Part shown: one piece after another, positions 39,501 through 54,500 of the stretch
Layout of the letters: each line of letters starts with the position of its first letter
Numbering within the stretch: position 1 is the first letter of the stretch
NCBI GenBank assembly: GCA_051295955.1
Contig: JBPDWA010000004.1
Coordinates: forward strand, 1 to 64,000
Length of the DNA stretch: 64,000 nucleotides
From: Enterococcus faecalis_A
GTDB lineage: Bacteria; Bacillota; Bacilli; Lactobacillales; Enterococcaceae
Direction: 5' to 3'
The notes under the pieces: model-generated
What the model was told of the DNA's origin: nothing
Seen by the model: the letters and a program-made list of their open reading frames with translations, nothing else
The model's database searches: none
Program-made: the position numbers and the translations under genes

Positions 39501-42500
39501 AGAAAAACCAAATTTTGTCCTCCTTCCACGAAGGCGATATCGTTGAAGGCAAAGTTGCTCGATTAACGGACTTTGGTGCTTTTATTGACCTTGGAGGCGT
39601 AGACGGTTTGGTACATGTTTCTGAAATCGCTCATCAACATGTTGAAAAGCCAAGTGATGCTTTGTCAGTTGGCGATGAAGTAAAAGTGAAAGTACTGGCT
39701 GTCAATCCAGAGGCAGGGCGTATTTCCTTATCAATTAAGGACACATTGCCAGGACCTTGGACGGACATTGAAACAAAAGCAGCTGTAGGATCCGTTTTAG
39801 AGGGAACCGTGAAGCGTCTAACTAGTTTTGGTGCTTTTATCGAAGTATTCCCTGGAGTGGAAGGACTTGTTCATATTTCACAAATCTCTCACAAACACAT
39901 CGCTACTCCTCATGAAGTGTTGCATGAAGGAGACCAAGTTCAGGTAAAAGTTTTGGAAGTGAAACCAGAAGAGCATCGAGTGGCTTTAAGTATTAAAGCA
40001 CTAGAAGCAAAACCTGAGACACAAGAAGAACCCAAAGAGGTAGAGGCCTACGAATTACCAGAAGAAAATACAGGCTTTACAATGGGTGACATCTTAGGAG
40101 ATGCGTTAAAAGACACAACAACTTCCGACGACGATAATGAATAAATAATTTCGGGACACGAGCCGTTTTGGCAAGTGTTCCTTTTTTTGATGTCAGCTCT
40201 TTCTCATAGGTATGAAAGAGCGAGTTCATGACAAATCTTTGCTTGCACTTTACTGTTTGTTTAGGTAAACTAGTAAAGATTGAGAACTGTCAAGGAGGTA
40301 AGTAAATGGCAAATCCAACGATTGCAATTGTCGGTCGTCCAAATGTCGGCAAATCAACTATTTTTAATCGGATCGCCGGCGAACGTATCTCGATTGTCGA
40401 AGATACACCAGGCGTCACAAGAGATCGAATTTATACAACGGGCCAATGGCTTGGCCGTGAGTTTAGCGTCATTGATACAGGTGGAATTGAATTGAGCGAT
40501 GAACCCTTTATGGATCAAATCAAGCATCAAGCGGAGATCGCTATTGAAGAGGCTGATGTAATCATCTTTGTTGCCAGCGGGCGGGAAGGCGTGACCGACG
40601 CAGATGAATTTGTCGCTAAAATTTTACACCGTAGCCAAAAACCGGTGATCTTAGCTGTAAACAAAGTGGATAATCCAGAGATGAGAAGCGAAATTTACGA
40701 GTTTTATGCATTAGGTTTAGGAGAGCCTTATCCTGTGTCCGGCAGTCACGGCTTAGGAATTGGCGATGTTTTAGATGAAGCGGTCAAACATTTTGCCACA
40801 GAGACAGAAACAGAGGATAATAGCACGATTAAGTTTAGTTTAATTGGTCGTCCTAACGTAGGTAAATCCTCATTAATCAACGCAATTTTAGGGGAAGAAC
40901 GAGTGATTGTCTCAGACGTTGAAGGCACTACCCGTGATGCGATTGATACTTATTTTGAAGCTGAAAATGGTCAAAAATTTTTAATGATTGACACGGCCGG
41001 TATGCGTAAACGTGGCAAAGTCTATGAAGCAACAGAAAAATATAGCGTTATGCGTGCAATGCGTGCAATTGAACGCTCTGACATTGTTTTAATGGTCTTA
41101 AACGCTGAAGAGGGTATTCGCGAACAGGACAAAAAAGTGGCCGGTTTTGCTCATGAAGCAGGACGCGGTATAATTATTGTGGTGAACAAATGGGATACAG
41201 TAAAAAAAGAAACCAATACAATGCGAGATTTTGAAGCGAAAATTAGAGATGAATTTCAATATCTAGACTATGCGCCCATCATCTTTGTATCGGCCTTAAC
41301 TAAGCAACGCCTAAGTAAATTGCCAAACTTAATTGAAGTAGTTAGCATGAACCAAAATCTCCGTGTACCGTCAGCAGTGTTGAACGATGTAGTCATGGAT
41401 GCAGTGGCCATTAACCCAACACCGACAGATAAAGGCAAACGGCTAAAGATTTTTTATGCAACTCAAGTGGCAGTTAAGCCACCAACATTTGTCATTTTTG
41501 TGAACGAAGAAGAATTGATGCATTTCTCCTATGCTCGCTTTTTAGAAAACCAAATTCGCAAAGCGTTCACTTTTGAAGGAACACCTATTAAAATAATTCC
41601 TAGACGGCGAAAATAAAGCATTTTACCACACTTGTTCTAAATATTCAAATAAATCTATAAAGTTTTTTTAAAAAAAACTTTTTATCGAAAAAAATAGTGA
41701 AAAAGCACTAAAAACCTTGCTATTACAAGCTTCCTATGATATCTTGATAACAGAATATTGAACATAGTCAATATTTGCTAACTATTTTTGGACCACTCAA
41801 CTATAGTTAGATTTTAGGTGTGTCAAACATCGTATCTCTTGTGGAGGAGGTGAAATTATCCATGGCAAATAAAGCAGAATTAATCGAAAACGTAGCATCT
41901 TCAACTGGCTTAACTAAAAAAGATGCAACTGCAGCTGTTGACGCTGTTTTTTCAACAATTCAAGATTCACTTGCTAAAGGTGAAAAAGTTCAATTAATCG
42001 GTTTTGGTAACTTCGAAGTACGTGAACGTGCAGCTCGTAAAGGACGTAACCCACAAACTGGTAAAGAAATCCAAATCGCTGCAAGCAAAGTTCCTGCGTT
42101 CAAACCAGGAAAAGCGTTGAAAGATGCTGTTAAATAAAACAGTTCATAAAGGGACTAAGACTTATTACATCATGTAAGTCTTGGTCCCTTAAACATTCTG
42201 ACTAAAACAATTATCAAGCTGATTGACGGTCTAATTTTTTATTTTTTTCTAAAGCGTACATATTTTGATTCTGCAAGTGGCTGTTTTCCTTTGAATATGC
42301 TAGACTGATACTAATCAAATACCTGTTGCACCCAGACAGCTTGCTTGATTAGTCAGTGGCAAAGGACGTGAAAAAATGAAAATCGACTACTATTTAAATG
42401 CCCGAAATATTCCGTTAGTTTACGGTGAAACTTTTGTATCCTTAGTAAAAAAAGCCGATTTTCATGCTTGTCGAATTATTTTGATAACAAATCAGCGCTA

Positions 42501-45500
42501 CTATGATTTGTTTTCAGAAAAGATTAATCATGCCTTGGGAACCCACCAAACGATTAACTGGTATATTTGTCGCAATGATGTCCATTGTAATACGATGTCA
42601 GAATTGGAAGGAATTTTTTCTTTTTTAGAGGAATTGCCGAAGGGCCAATCTTTGCAATTGGTAGGTTTTGGCAATGAAGGCGTGATACAATTAACTTCTT
42701 TTTTGAGAAAGACGTCGGTTTATCTTACAGCTTCTTGGTTAGTGCCTCTTTCTATTCAAGCTTTCAGCCAAGCATTGCTACCTTTTGCTGCGATTGAGTG
42801 GCAAAATAAAACCGTTATGTCAGTAACTGCTGAGGTGCAGCAAATTATTTATGATTTTACATTGACTAATAAAAAAGGTGCCGGAAAACTAGTTGACTTC
42901 ATGGTGTTCTTACGCTGCGGGATCGTTTGCAGTCATGATTTTTTACAGCAGCTTTTTAAAAATTATCCAGATCAAAAACGGTTGCAGCAAACTTCCTTTA
43001 ATGGTATGTTAGACAAATTACTGCAATTCTACGAAATCGCAGGACCTCAAATTAACCAATTCGGTCAGCCGTTTGAGCAGGCTTTTTTAAGGACAGAAAA
43101 TGGTCATTTGCTTTCAGGCTCGATGAAGTGTTTTTTAGGAATGCTATTGCATTTACTTTGGTGCCAAGAAACAGCGTCCTTTGAGTTTAACTTCAAAAAT
43201 TTTCTGACTTGGCTAGCGCACCTTGGTTTTCCAGTGGACTTTCCTAAAGAAATTTTTTTAAGCGATTATACAGAAAATGTGATGCAACAGCTAAAAGAAG
43301 GGGCATCATTGATTTTTCTAAGTGATATAGGACAACAACAGAAAAATACAGTCCAGCCAACACCGGTACAACTATTAACAACAATTGAAAACTATCAAAA
43401 AATAGTAGCGGAGATACGAGGGTGAAAAGATGTCATATAGTAAAAAAATGGTAGAAGCCTTACAAGCAGAGAACTTAGTACAAGCAAAGCTGGATTTTGC
43501 TGATGCTTTAAAGTACGATGATCCAGATACCTTAGCCGATTTAGGGGAAACCTTGTTGTCATTAGGTTTTTTAGAAGAAGCCCAACAAATTTTTCAACAC
43601 TTATTAGAACAATTTCCAGATGCAGAAGGCTTAAATATTCCTTTAGCTGAAATTGCAATTGAAAATAATGAAATTGATGAAGCGTTTATCTATTTAGAAA
43701 AAATCACACCAACTAGTGATAGTTATATTCAAAGTTTATTAGTGAGTGCGGATTTATACCAAGTCCTTGATTTTCCAGAAGTTAGTGAAGCAAAATTAAA
43801 GGAAGCCGCAACACTGGCTCCTGAAGAACCATTAATTCAGTTTGCTTTGGCTGAACTATATTTTGCCACCGGCAATTTTGTCGAAGCAATTCCTAATTAC
43901 CAAGCTTTATTAGTTAGCGGTGCAGATGTTATTGCAACAGCTTCGATTGATGAACGACTAGGAAGCAGCTTTAGCATGCTAGGGGATTTTGAAGCAGCCA
44001 TTCCTTATTTGGAAAAAGCAGTGGCCAAGGAGCAGACAGATGATCGGCTCTTTCAATTAGCCTTTACTTATTTACAGTTGCATGATAATCAAAAAGCGAT
44101 TGCTTTATTCCAACAATTACAAGCCTTAAATCCTCATTACCAGTCATTATACTTATACTTGGCTGAAGCTCTTCAAGAGGAAGAACAGCTTGAAGCAGCT
44201 CGTGAGGTCGCAGCAACCGGTCTTAAAGAAAATCCTTATCAAGTGGAGTTATATCAATTTGCTGCTGAAAATGCTTATCGCCTCCATGATAGCGCAAAAG
44301 CGGAAGCTTTGTTGCTTCAAGCCTTAGAACTGGGTGAAAAAACAGATGAAACGCGCTTAACCTTAAGCAATTTATACCTAACAGACGAACGCTTTGAGGA
44401 TAGTATCACCATTTTAGAAGGCATGGAAGAAAGCTCTCATCCGTATGCTGAATGGAATTTAGCCAAAGCTTACAATGAATTAGAAGAATTTGAAGTAGCT
44501 AAAGTCCACTTTGAACAAGCCTATCAAGATCTTGCGCACGAACCAGAATTTTTAAAAGAGTACGCTTTATTTTTGCGGGAAGAAGGACAATTGGCTCAAG
44601 CACGTGATTTATTAATTCACTACCTGCAACATGAGCCGGGCGATCTCGACATGCAAGCAGTTTTAGCGGATATTGAAGAAAGTTAGGAGTACAATATGTT
44701 GGTACATTTAGCGGACAAAAAGAAGTTTATACAGTGGTTAGTCACCTCCGTTGCTTTTGATAAAAGAGAAATATTATGGATTCTCGATTATCTGATTCGT
44801 CATGAAACAATTTTAAACCAAGTCCACTTTGTTGAACACGTTGAAAAAACCAACCGCGGACTTCGTATTGCCTCTCAAGAAGAAAACGCTTTTCCAATGC
44901 AGCTTTTTTTACAAGGACAAACCTTTACAGACGCTGAACAAATTTTTCATGAAATGCGAATGAATTGGCGGGAAGCTCTTTATATTGAATGTTTGTTTCC
45001 AACTGCTTGGACTACAAGTGAGTACTTGGCTGTTTTAGAGGATAATCCCTTCGCCCCTTGGAATGAGCAAGTTGATCCAGCATTGATTCAAAAAATTGAT
45101 GCCTATTTTCAACAAGAAGCACGTAATCATCAATTAATGCTATTGCATCACCAAATCGATCAAGCCTTAGAGGCAAGCGACTATGATGCTTTTTTAGAAT
45201 TATCAGATGAACTCAACCGCTTAATGCTGTGAATCACTACGATTGGCGCTAAGGCGACAGAGTAGCTGATGAACAGTACTTGCTGAACGAAGTGAGGGAA
45301 GTCTCCTTGAAAACTAATCAAGTGTAAGGATAGTTCTTGATTCATAACAATTCTCATAACAAAGTACCTCAGGCTCAAGCTTTACTACGATTGGCGCTAA
45401 GGCGACAGAGTAGCTGATGAACAGTATTTGCTGAACGAAGTGAGGGAAAAGTTTCTTTCATAAGATTTATAAAAATCGCTGAGAAGGGGAAATAGCGGCT

Positions 45501-48500
45501 CAGGATCATGTAAAGTATGAAGAGGATTGGGGCACTTCTTATACCTTGTTGAGCTACTCGCTACCCAATTACCTACCTTAACAAGTGGCTACGGAGCAAA
45601 CCCCAATCAAAACCAGGCAGTTTCTTTCTTACTCTGCTTGTTTCGTTCTAAGACATAAATTATAACTGGCACAGACAGCGACCAACTTTCTTAAAGGACG
45701 GTCGCTGTCTGTGCCAGTTTAATAATTTTTTGAAGAAAGGTAGAACCAAAGACGGCGGTGCGTTTTATTTTTTTTTGTTTTATTTCCGTGGTAAAAAAAA
45801 CTTGCGATTCGGTTTAGCATAAGTAAAGCCTTCACCGATAGCTTCATGTACATTAATCACTGAAACAAAGGCTTTCGGATCCAATTCAGTGGCAATTCGT
45901 TTCACTTCGGTAATTTCACTGGGACTGACCACAATATACAGCACTTTTTTATCGACTTGAGAAAAGCCGCCTGCTCCGTTTAAATATGTAACACCTCTTT
46001 CCAAGGTTGTCATGAGTACTTCTCCGATATCCTGGGAATGTTTAGAAATAATTAAAATCCCCTTGGCTGCATAAGCACCGTCTAAAACAGAATCAACAAC
46101 ACGACTAAAGACAAACGACACGATTAATGTATACATCATTCGTTTGACATCGATATAGCTGAGAGATAGTATTAGAACGATCACATCAAAAATTAAAAGA
46201 GAGCGTCCCATACTAACGCCAAAATTCTTTTCTAAAATTCGGGCGATAATGTCCGTGCCACCTGTTGTACCACCAACTCGATAAACCAAGCCGCTGCCTA
46301 ATCCAGCTGCTAATCCGGCTAATAATGAAGCGATTAGTAAATCATGGTCTAAGTTAATGACAACGGGAAATTTTTGCCAGAACCACAGGAAAGCTGACAA
46401 AGCAATTGTTCCAAAAATTGTATAGTAAAAGGATCGCTTCCCTAAGATTTTGCCGCCAATTAAAATTAACGGAATATTGATGACTAATGTTGAATAAGCC
46501 GGATTAATTGAAAATAAAGCCCTTAAAATTAAGGTAATTCCCGTAACGCCACCTTCAGCTAAATTATTGGCAATGTTAAACGATACTAAGCCAAAAGCGT
46601 ACAAGCTAGTTCCTATAAGAATACAGAGAATGTCTTTCAGATCAAATCGTTTTTCTTCCATATGTATCACGTCCTTTTCCACTATTCACTTTATCATTAT
46701 CATTGTGAAACAACAAGAGCTATCTTTGCAGGAGGCCCAGATTTTGTTAAGATAGAGAAGAAGATAAGAAAGGTTGGGAAAAAAATGGAGCAAAAACAAG
46801 TAAGTATGCAAGCAATGCAGCAAGAAGTCGATGATTTTATCCGCCAATTCAAATCAGGATACTTTTCCCCGCTGGCACAGCTCGCTCGTTTAACAGAAGA
46901 AGTGGGAGAATTGGCCCGTGAGATAAATCATTATTATGGTGAAAAGACCAAGAAGAACACGGAACATCCCAAGACAATGACAGACGAGCTTGGCGATGTA
47001 TTATTTGTTGTTATTAGTTTGGCTAATTCTTTAGACATCGATTTAGAACAAGCCTTTGCAGCAACAATGACAAAATTCCACCAACGTGATCAGTATCGCT
47101 TTGTGCGAAAGGATGAAGAATAAATGATTAAAATTGTAGTGGCCGGATTTAATGGCCGGATGGGAAGTACGGCGACAAAGATGGTTTTGGCAGCAGAAGA
47201 TTTCCAATTAGTGGGAGTGTATGACCCTTTTGAAACGAAACAAAATCTGAATGAATATGCGCAATACCAACAAATCAATGTACCGATTTTTCATGAATTA
47301 AAAGAAGTTCTGCAAGCAGAACCGGACGTCTGGATTGACTTTACTGTACCAGAAGTTGCATATACCAATACATCTTTTGCACTAGAACATAAAATCGCCC
47401 CGGTTGTGGGCACCACAGGATTTACCGAAACGCAAGTTCTGCAATTAATCCAGTTGTCTCTAAAACAACAAGTTGGTGGTTTGATTGCGCCTAATTTTGC
47501 TATTGGCGCTGTGTTAATGATGGAATTTGCCCAAAAAGCCGCTCATTATTTTCCCAATGTGGAGATTATCGAACTTCACCACGATCACAAATTAGACGCT
47601 CCAAGTGGCACGGCGTTAAAAACAGCTGAAATGATCAGTGAGGTTCGAACAGCACAATCCCAAGGCCATCCTGAGGAAACAGAAAGTTTAGCTGGAGCAA
47701 GAGGGGCAAACTATGAAGGCATGAGAATTCACAGTGTCCGCTTACCAGGGCTGATCGCTCATCAGCAAGTTCAATTTGGTAGTCAAGGAGAGGGACTAAT
47801 TATTCGACACGACTCTTATGATCGTAGTTCATTTATGACGGGAGTGGCTTTAGCTTGTCGTAAAGTAGTTGCAGCTAAAGAATTATATTATGGATTGGAA
47901 CAATTATTATGAAATTAACTACAGTACCTAACGAATTTAAAAAAGCGGCGAAAGTGCTGCAGCTGATTAAAGTCCATGGCTTTGATGCTTACTTTGTAGG
48001 AGGCAGTGTGCGGGATGCTTTACTGGATAAGCCGATTCATGATGTCGATATTGCTACCAGCGCCTATCCAGCTGAAATCAAACAAATATTCCCTCGAACC
48101 ATCGATGTCGGTATTGAACATGGCACTGTTTTAGCATTGGTGGATGATGAACAATATGAAATCACCACCTTTCGTGCGGAATCAACTTATCAAGATTTTC
48201 GACGTCCTGATGAAGTCACGTTTGTTCGTTCCCTGAAAGAAGACTTAAAACGACGAGATTTCACGATTAATGCGCTGGCACTAGAAGAAAATGGGGAAAT
48301 TATTGATTTATTTGACGGACTGGAAGACTTATCTAAAAAGGTTATTCGAGCTGTTGGTAATCCTCGAGAACGCTTTCATGAAGATGCTTTGCGTATGATG
48401 CGTGCTTTACGTTTTGCTAGCCAATTAGACTTTGCCATTGAACGTGAGACCTTGGACGCTATCGAAACCTATCACCCCTTATTGGCAAAAATTTCTGTCG

Positions 48501-51500
48501 AAAGAATCACGATTGAATTTACCAAGCTACTTTTAGGAGCAAATCGCAGACGGGCAATTCAGGCCTTTGTTTTGACAGAATGTTATCAATATTGCCCGGG
48601 ATTACGCAGATATGGTACTCAATTGTTAAACTTTAGTGACTTGCCAGCTGACCCCCTTGAGACGTCAGCTCAAGCTTGGACATTATTGCTTTATATTTTG
48701 GGGCTAGAAGCAGATAAAATCCGTTCCTTTTTAAAAAAGTGGAAGTTATCAAATCAGCTGATTCAGAGCATCTCTACCTTATTATGGGGATTGCGATTTC
48801 GTTTGGTTCAAGCTTGGACGCCTATGACGCTGTATCAGTTAGGAGTAGATAATGCTCAAGCGATTGAAAAATTACTGCCTTATTTTGGGAAACAAGCGGA
48901 TCTTGTTGAGTTGAAAAAACAAGTTGAGCAGTTGCCGATTCGAAAACGGCAGCAGTTAGCTATCAGCGGTAGTGATTTGCTTCTTACTTTTTCCGAAAAA
49001 CCCGGCAAATGGGTCGGCAGCTTACTGGACCAAGTGGAAACAGCTGTGGTGCAGCAGCAAGTAGAAAATCAGCGCGAAGCATTACTGCAATTTGCTCAAC
49101 AAAAAAGAAAGGAAGATAAGGCATGACAGCATTTAGCAAATTATTTGTAGTCAGCGGTGAACAGACAGCACGGGCAGTCGGCTCAGGGGACCTTGAAGTT
49201 TTAGCCACTCCAGCTTTAGCTGCAATGATTGAAAATACAGCTAAAGAATACTTAAAAAATCAATTGAAGCCAGCAACAACGTCTGTAGGAATATATTTGG
49301 AATTGAGCCACTTAAAACCATCTTACGTTGAAGCAAGCATTGACGTTCGCTTGCAAGAAGTAACAGAACAAGGGACAAAAGTAACGTACCAATTTGAAGT
49401 GTATGATGGTCTGAAAAAAATTGCAGTCGGGCAGCATCAACGAGCGATTGTCGAAATTGAGCCTTTTTTGGAAAAATTACTGGAAAACCACAATAATTAG
49501 GTGAAAACTGTGACCAATATTTAGAATTATGCTAAACTAAGGATGTAAGAATTTATTTAGTAAGGAGAATGGGCAATGAGTAGAGAAATGACTGCATTAA
49601 AATTTTATTTTCGTAATGGCGAAACTTGGACAATCAATCGTCGCTACATCGGTGATCTATGGATCAAACAAATTTCCACCAGTTTTGGTCGCATCAACGG
49701 TAGTGAATTTGTAGAAATTCATCCTTGCGAAGGCTTTAAGATTGAAATCTTCCAAGAAGGCGACCACGTGCAAACTCATGATATTAACTTAGGTGGCTTG
49801 GAGTTAGGCATGTTTGCGCGGGCCTTAAAATACGAAGATATTGAACGGATGGAAATCTTATATCGTAATGGAACTCCTGATTTAGTTTATTTCCCATATA
49901 AGGATAAAACAGACGAAGGCTTGGATAATGTCTATCAATCCACTAAAATCAGTGAAAAGACCAAAAATTTATATATCGTAATTGACCCAACCAAAACTGT
50001 AGAAGACGTCTACGGGGAAGATTTATAAGAGAGTAATAACCGATTGTAAAAAGTCAGCAGCTTGGTCTGTTGACTTTTTTTGCAACTAAAAACGAATGGG
50101 GCAAACAGCAATGTTTGACTGTTGTGTCGTTCTAGGCAAGGGATAAAGATTCCTTTTTCTAAATATTGAACCTATTTTCAACTCCATTCCTTAGTATTTT
50201 TTGTAGCTAATCTTAGTATGGCCAGCTTTTTTATTTATGAAGTGATAGTATAATTAGGAAAAAATGAGAAAATTTGAATAGAAAAACAGTTGCCTAAAAT
50301 GTAAACTTTAAAAAATTTCAGAAAAGTGTTGACAGATGATTTTCTCGAAGGTATACTATAGCCAATTCTTAAATATCAGTTTTGGAGTGATTCCCATGAA
50401 TAACAAATATATGAACCATTCACAACTGAATAATTACTACTTTAGCTATTTTAGATAGGTTTGTATTCATACACATTATGGATACAAACAACAACTCTGT
50501 TTGTATCTATGATGGCTAAGGAATTTTGACATGACTTTCAGCCACGTAGAGGAAAAAATCTATAGTGGCTCTTTCTTTTGTTATATTTTAAGGTGTTCAC
50601 TGTAGGGTTTTAACTTTTACGGTGAACACCTTTTTGATTACAAAATAATGTGAGGAATGGTGAAATGGACAACAAAATTACAGGACATACAAAATTAGCA
50701 GCACTTCTTGCCACGCCGATTCGGCACAGTATTTCGCCGATGATCCAAAATACTGCCTTTCAAGAAGTAGGGATTGACGCAGTGTATCTCGCTTTTGAAG
50801 TGGGACCCCAGCAGTTGCGGGAAGCAATTGACTCCATTCGCAATTTGGAGATGATAGGCGCTAATCTATCAATGCCGAATAAAATGGCAGCACTTCAATA
50901 CATGGATGAATTAAGTGAAGCTGCTCAGTTGGTAGGTGCCATTAATACAATTACCAATGAAAAAGGCAAGTTGACAGGCCATATCACTGATGGAACTGGC
51001 TTTATGCGTAGTTTGATTGATTTACAAGTTGATGTAATTGGAAAAAAAATAACAGTCATTGGGGCTGGGGGAGCAGCCACTGCCATTATCGCCCAAGCTG
51101 CTCTGGATGGCGTTCGAGAAGTTGCCGTTTATAATCGCAAAGATAATTATTATGACCAAATCAAAGAAAAATTGACGGATATGGCTGCAAGAACCGGGTG
51201 TCATATTCACTTAAATGACTTGGCGGATACCAAAGACTTGGCAAATGATGTAGCTGAAAGTGTCTTGCTTTTAAATGCTACCGGTGTTGGCATGAAGCCA
51301 TTGGAAGGACAAACGCCGATCCAAGATTTTTCAATTATTCGGCCAGATTTATTTGTTTACGATGTTATTTATACACCGAAAGAGACGGAATTCTTAAAAC
51401 AGGCACGAAAAAAAGGAGCAAAGGCCAGTAATGGACTTGGCATGCTCTTGTATCAAGGTGCCGCAGCTTTTGAAAAATGGACCGGTCAGGAAATGCCAAT

Positions 51501-54500
51501 TGATAAGATCAAACCAATTTTAACTACTAACTAATCTGTGAAAACAAAGGAGCTTCTATTATGATCGTAATTATGAAACCTAGCGCAACACAAGCGCAAA
51601 TTGAGGCTGTAATTGAAAGAATAAAAAAAGAAGGCTTAGCAGTTCGCCTAAGTGAAGGAAAAAAACAAACAATTATTGGCCTAATTGGCGATACCAGCAG
51701 TATGCAAGATGTTGCTTTCAAAAGTTATGACGGTGTGGAATATAGCGTAAAAATTTCATTAACCTACAAATTAACTAGTCGCCAGTTTCATCCGGAAAAT
51801 ACAATTGTTGATGTGAATGGTGTCAAAATCGGTGCTGGCAATCTTGTAACAATGGCTGGCCCATGCTCCATTGAAAGTTTGGACCAAATTCAAGAATGTG
51901 CCCGTATGGCCAAAGCTGGAGGTGCTACGATTTTACGGGGCGGAGCTTTTAAGCCCAGAACCTCTCCTTATGCCTTTCAAGGATTGGAAGAAGAAGGCCT
52001 AAAATACATTCGCCAAGCAGCTGATGAATTTGGTATGCAAGTGATCACTGAAGTAATGGATGTAGCCAATTTGGACTTAGTGGCTCATTATAGTGACATA
52101 TTACAAATCGGTGCCCGTAACATGCAAAATTTTAAACTTTTACAAGCGGCTGGCAAAACGCAAAAACCAATTGGCTTAAAACGTGGAATTGCCGGTACCA
52201 TAGAAGAATGGCTAAATGCAGCAGAATACATTGCCGCTCAGGGCAATTTTAACGTCATTTTTATTGAACGTGGAATTCGCACCTACGAAACGGCTACTCG
52301 CAATACTTTAGATTTAAGTGCAGTACCTCTCATCAAAAAATTAAGTCATTTTCCAATTATTGTTGACCCGAGTCATGGTGTCGGCATTTGGGACTTGGTA
52401 CCGCCGATGGCACGAGCAGGAGTAGCTGCTGGGGCAGATGGTTTAATTGTTGAAATTCATCCCGACCCAGCCAATGCTTGGTCTGACGGACCGCAATCTC
52501 TAAATGAAAAAACCTATTTAAAAATGATGCGTGAAGTTACGATAATTGAACAAGCGATGCAACAAATCAACCAATTGACAGAATAAGGAGGAGGAACAAC
52601 TACGATGGAATTAACGGTTACTTTACCGCATCTTAGCTATGATCTCATCATCAAGAATGGTTGTTTAGCGAAAATTGGCCAGTGGGTAGCAAGCTTATGG
52701 CAACCTCAAAAAGTCGTTGTTATTACTGATCAAACAGTCAAGGACCTTTATGGTGCAAAAGTTCTTTCCGCCTTAAAAAAAGCCGGCTTTTCAGTTGCTT
52801 TATTTGCTGTTAAACCAGGAGAAAACAGCAAAAGCCTAGCTTCAGCCCAAAAGCTTTACGATTTCCTCAGTGAACAGCAAATGACGCGCAGTGATGGAAT
52901 TTTAGCATTAGGCGGCGGCGTAGTGGGGGATTTGGCCGGCTTTGTCGCTTCGACTTATATGCGCGGATTGCATTTTTTACAAGTCCCAACCACTTTGTTA
53001 GCACAAGTTGATAGCAGCATCGGCGGCAAAACAGCTGTCAATACGTCAAAAGCCAAAAATTTAGTAGGAACGTTTGCGCAGCCTGATGGTGTTTTGATTG
53101 ATCCAGAAACATTGAAAACCTTAGAGATGCGACGTGTGCGTGAAGGAATCGCTGAGATTGTAAAGTCAGCGGCCATTGCCGATGTCAAGCTCTGGCAACG
53201 CCTAGCAGCAATGAAGGACGAAGAAGAACTTTTGGACAATGCAGTAGAAATTATCGCTGCCTGTTGTAAAATTAAGCGCCACGTAGTTGAAAGTGATGAA
53301 TTTGATCATGGTCAACGTTTGCTATTAAATTTTGGTCATACAATTGGTCATGCCTTAGAAAATACACTAGGGTACGGAGTCGTATCTCATGGTGAAGGGG
53401 TAGCAATCGGTATGGTCAAAATTTCACATATTGCAGAGGCCAAGCAAGTAACATCACAAGGAACGACGCAGCAGTTGATGCAAATGTTAAAGAAATTCCA
53501 CTTACCTGTTGCTGCAAATACCTGGGACGTTGAAACGTTATATCAGGCAATTACCCATGACAAAAAAGCACGAGGTGACTTTTTGAACATTATAGTATTA
53601 GAATCAATTGGACAAGCCAAAATTGAGACAATTACCACAACGGAAATGAAAAATTATTTACTTAAAGGAGGAGTAACGTGCGATTTATAACAGCAGGAGA
53701 ATCACATGGCCCTAAACTAACCGCAATCATTGAAGGACTGCCGGCAGGTATGCCCCTAAGCGCAGCTGACATAGATGGTGAATTGGCTAGAAGGCAAGGC
53801 GGCTACGGACGAGGCGGTCGTATGAAAATCGAAAAAGACCAAGTTCGGATTACTTCCGGTGTACGACACGGAAAGACCTTAGGCTCACCGGTTACACTAG
53901 AGGTAGAAAATCAAGATTGGAAAAATTGGACTTCCGTGATGTCGGTTGAAGAAGTTCCTGATAAAAGTAAACAAATTCGTCGCATGCACAAACCAAGACC
54001 CGGGCACGCCGACTTAGTCGGTGGCATCAAATATCAACAAAGCGACTTGCGCAATGTGCTAGAACGTTCCTCAGCGCGAGAAACGACGATGCGAGTCGCT
54101 ATCGGAGCTGTAGCCAAACGTTTATTAAAAGAAGTGGAGATTGAAGTTGCTGGTCATGTGGCTGTTTTAGGCGGTATTCAAGCATCGATCCCAGACGGAT
54201 TAACGATCCAAGAAATCCAAAGTCGTTCGGAGGCTTCCGCCGTTCGTGTTGTCGATCCGACAGTTGAAAATGCAATGAAAGAATTGATTGACACAACCAA
54301 AAAAAGCGGTGATACAATTGGTGGCGTTGTTGAAGTAATTATTGGCGGCGCGCCGATTGGTTTAGGCAGTTACGTGCAATGGGACCGAAAATTAGATGCA
54401 AAAATCGCCCAAGCAGTTGTGAGTATTAATGCCTTTAAAGGGGTTGAATTCGGCCTGGGTTTTGAAGCGGCTAATCGTCCGGGAAGTCAAGTGATGGATG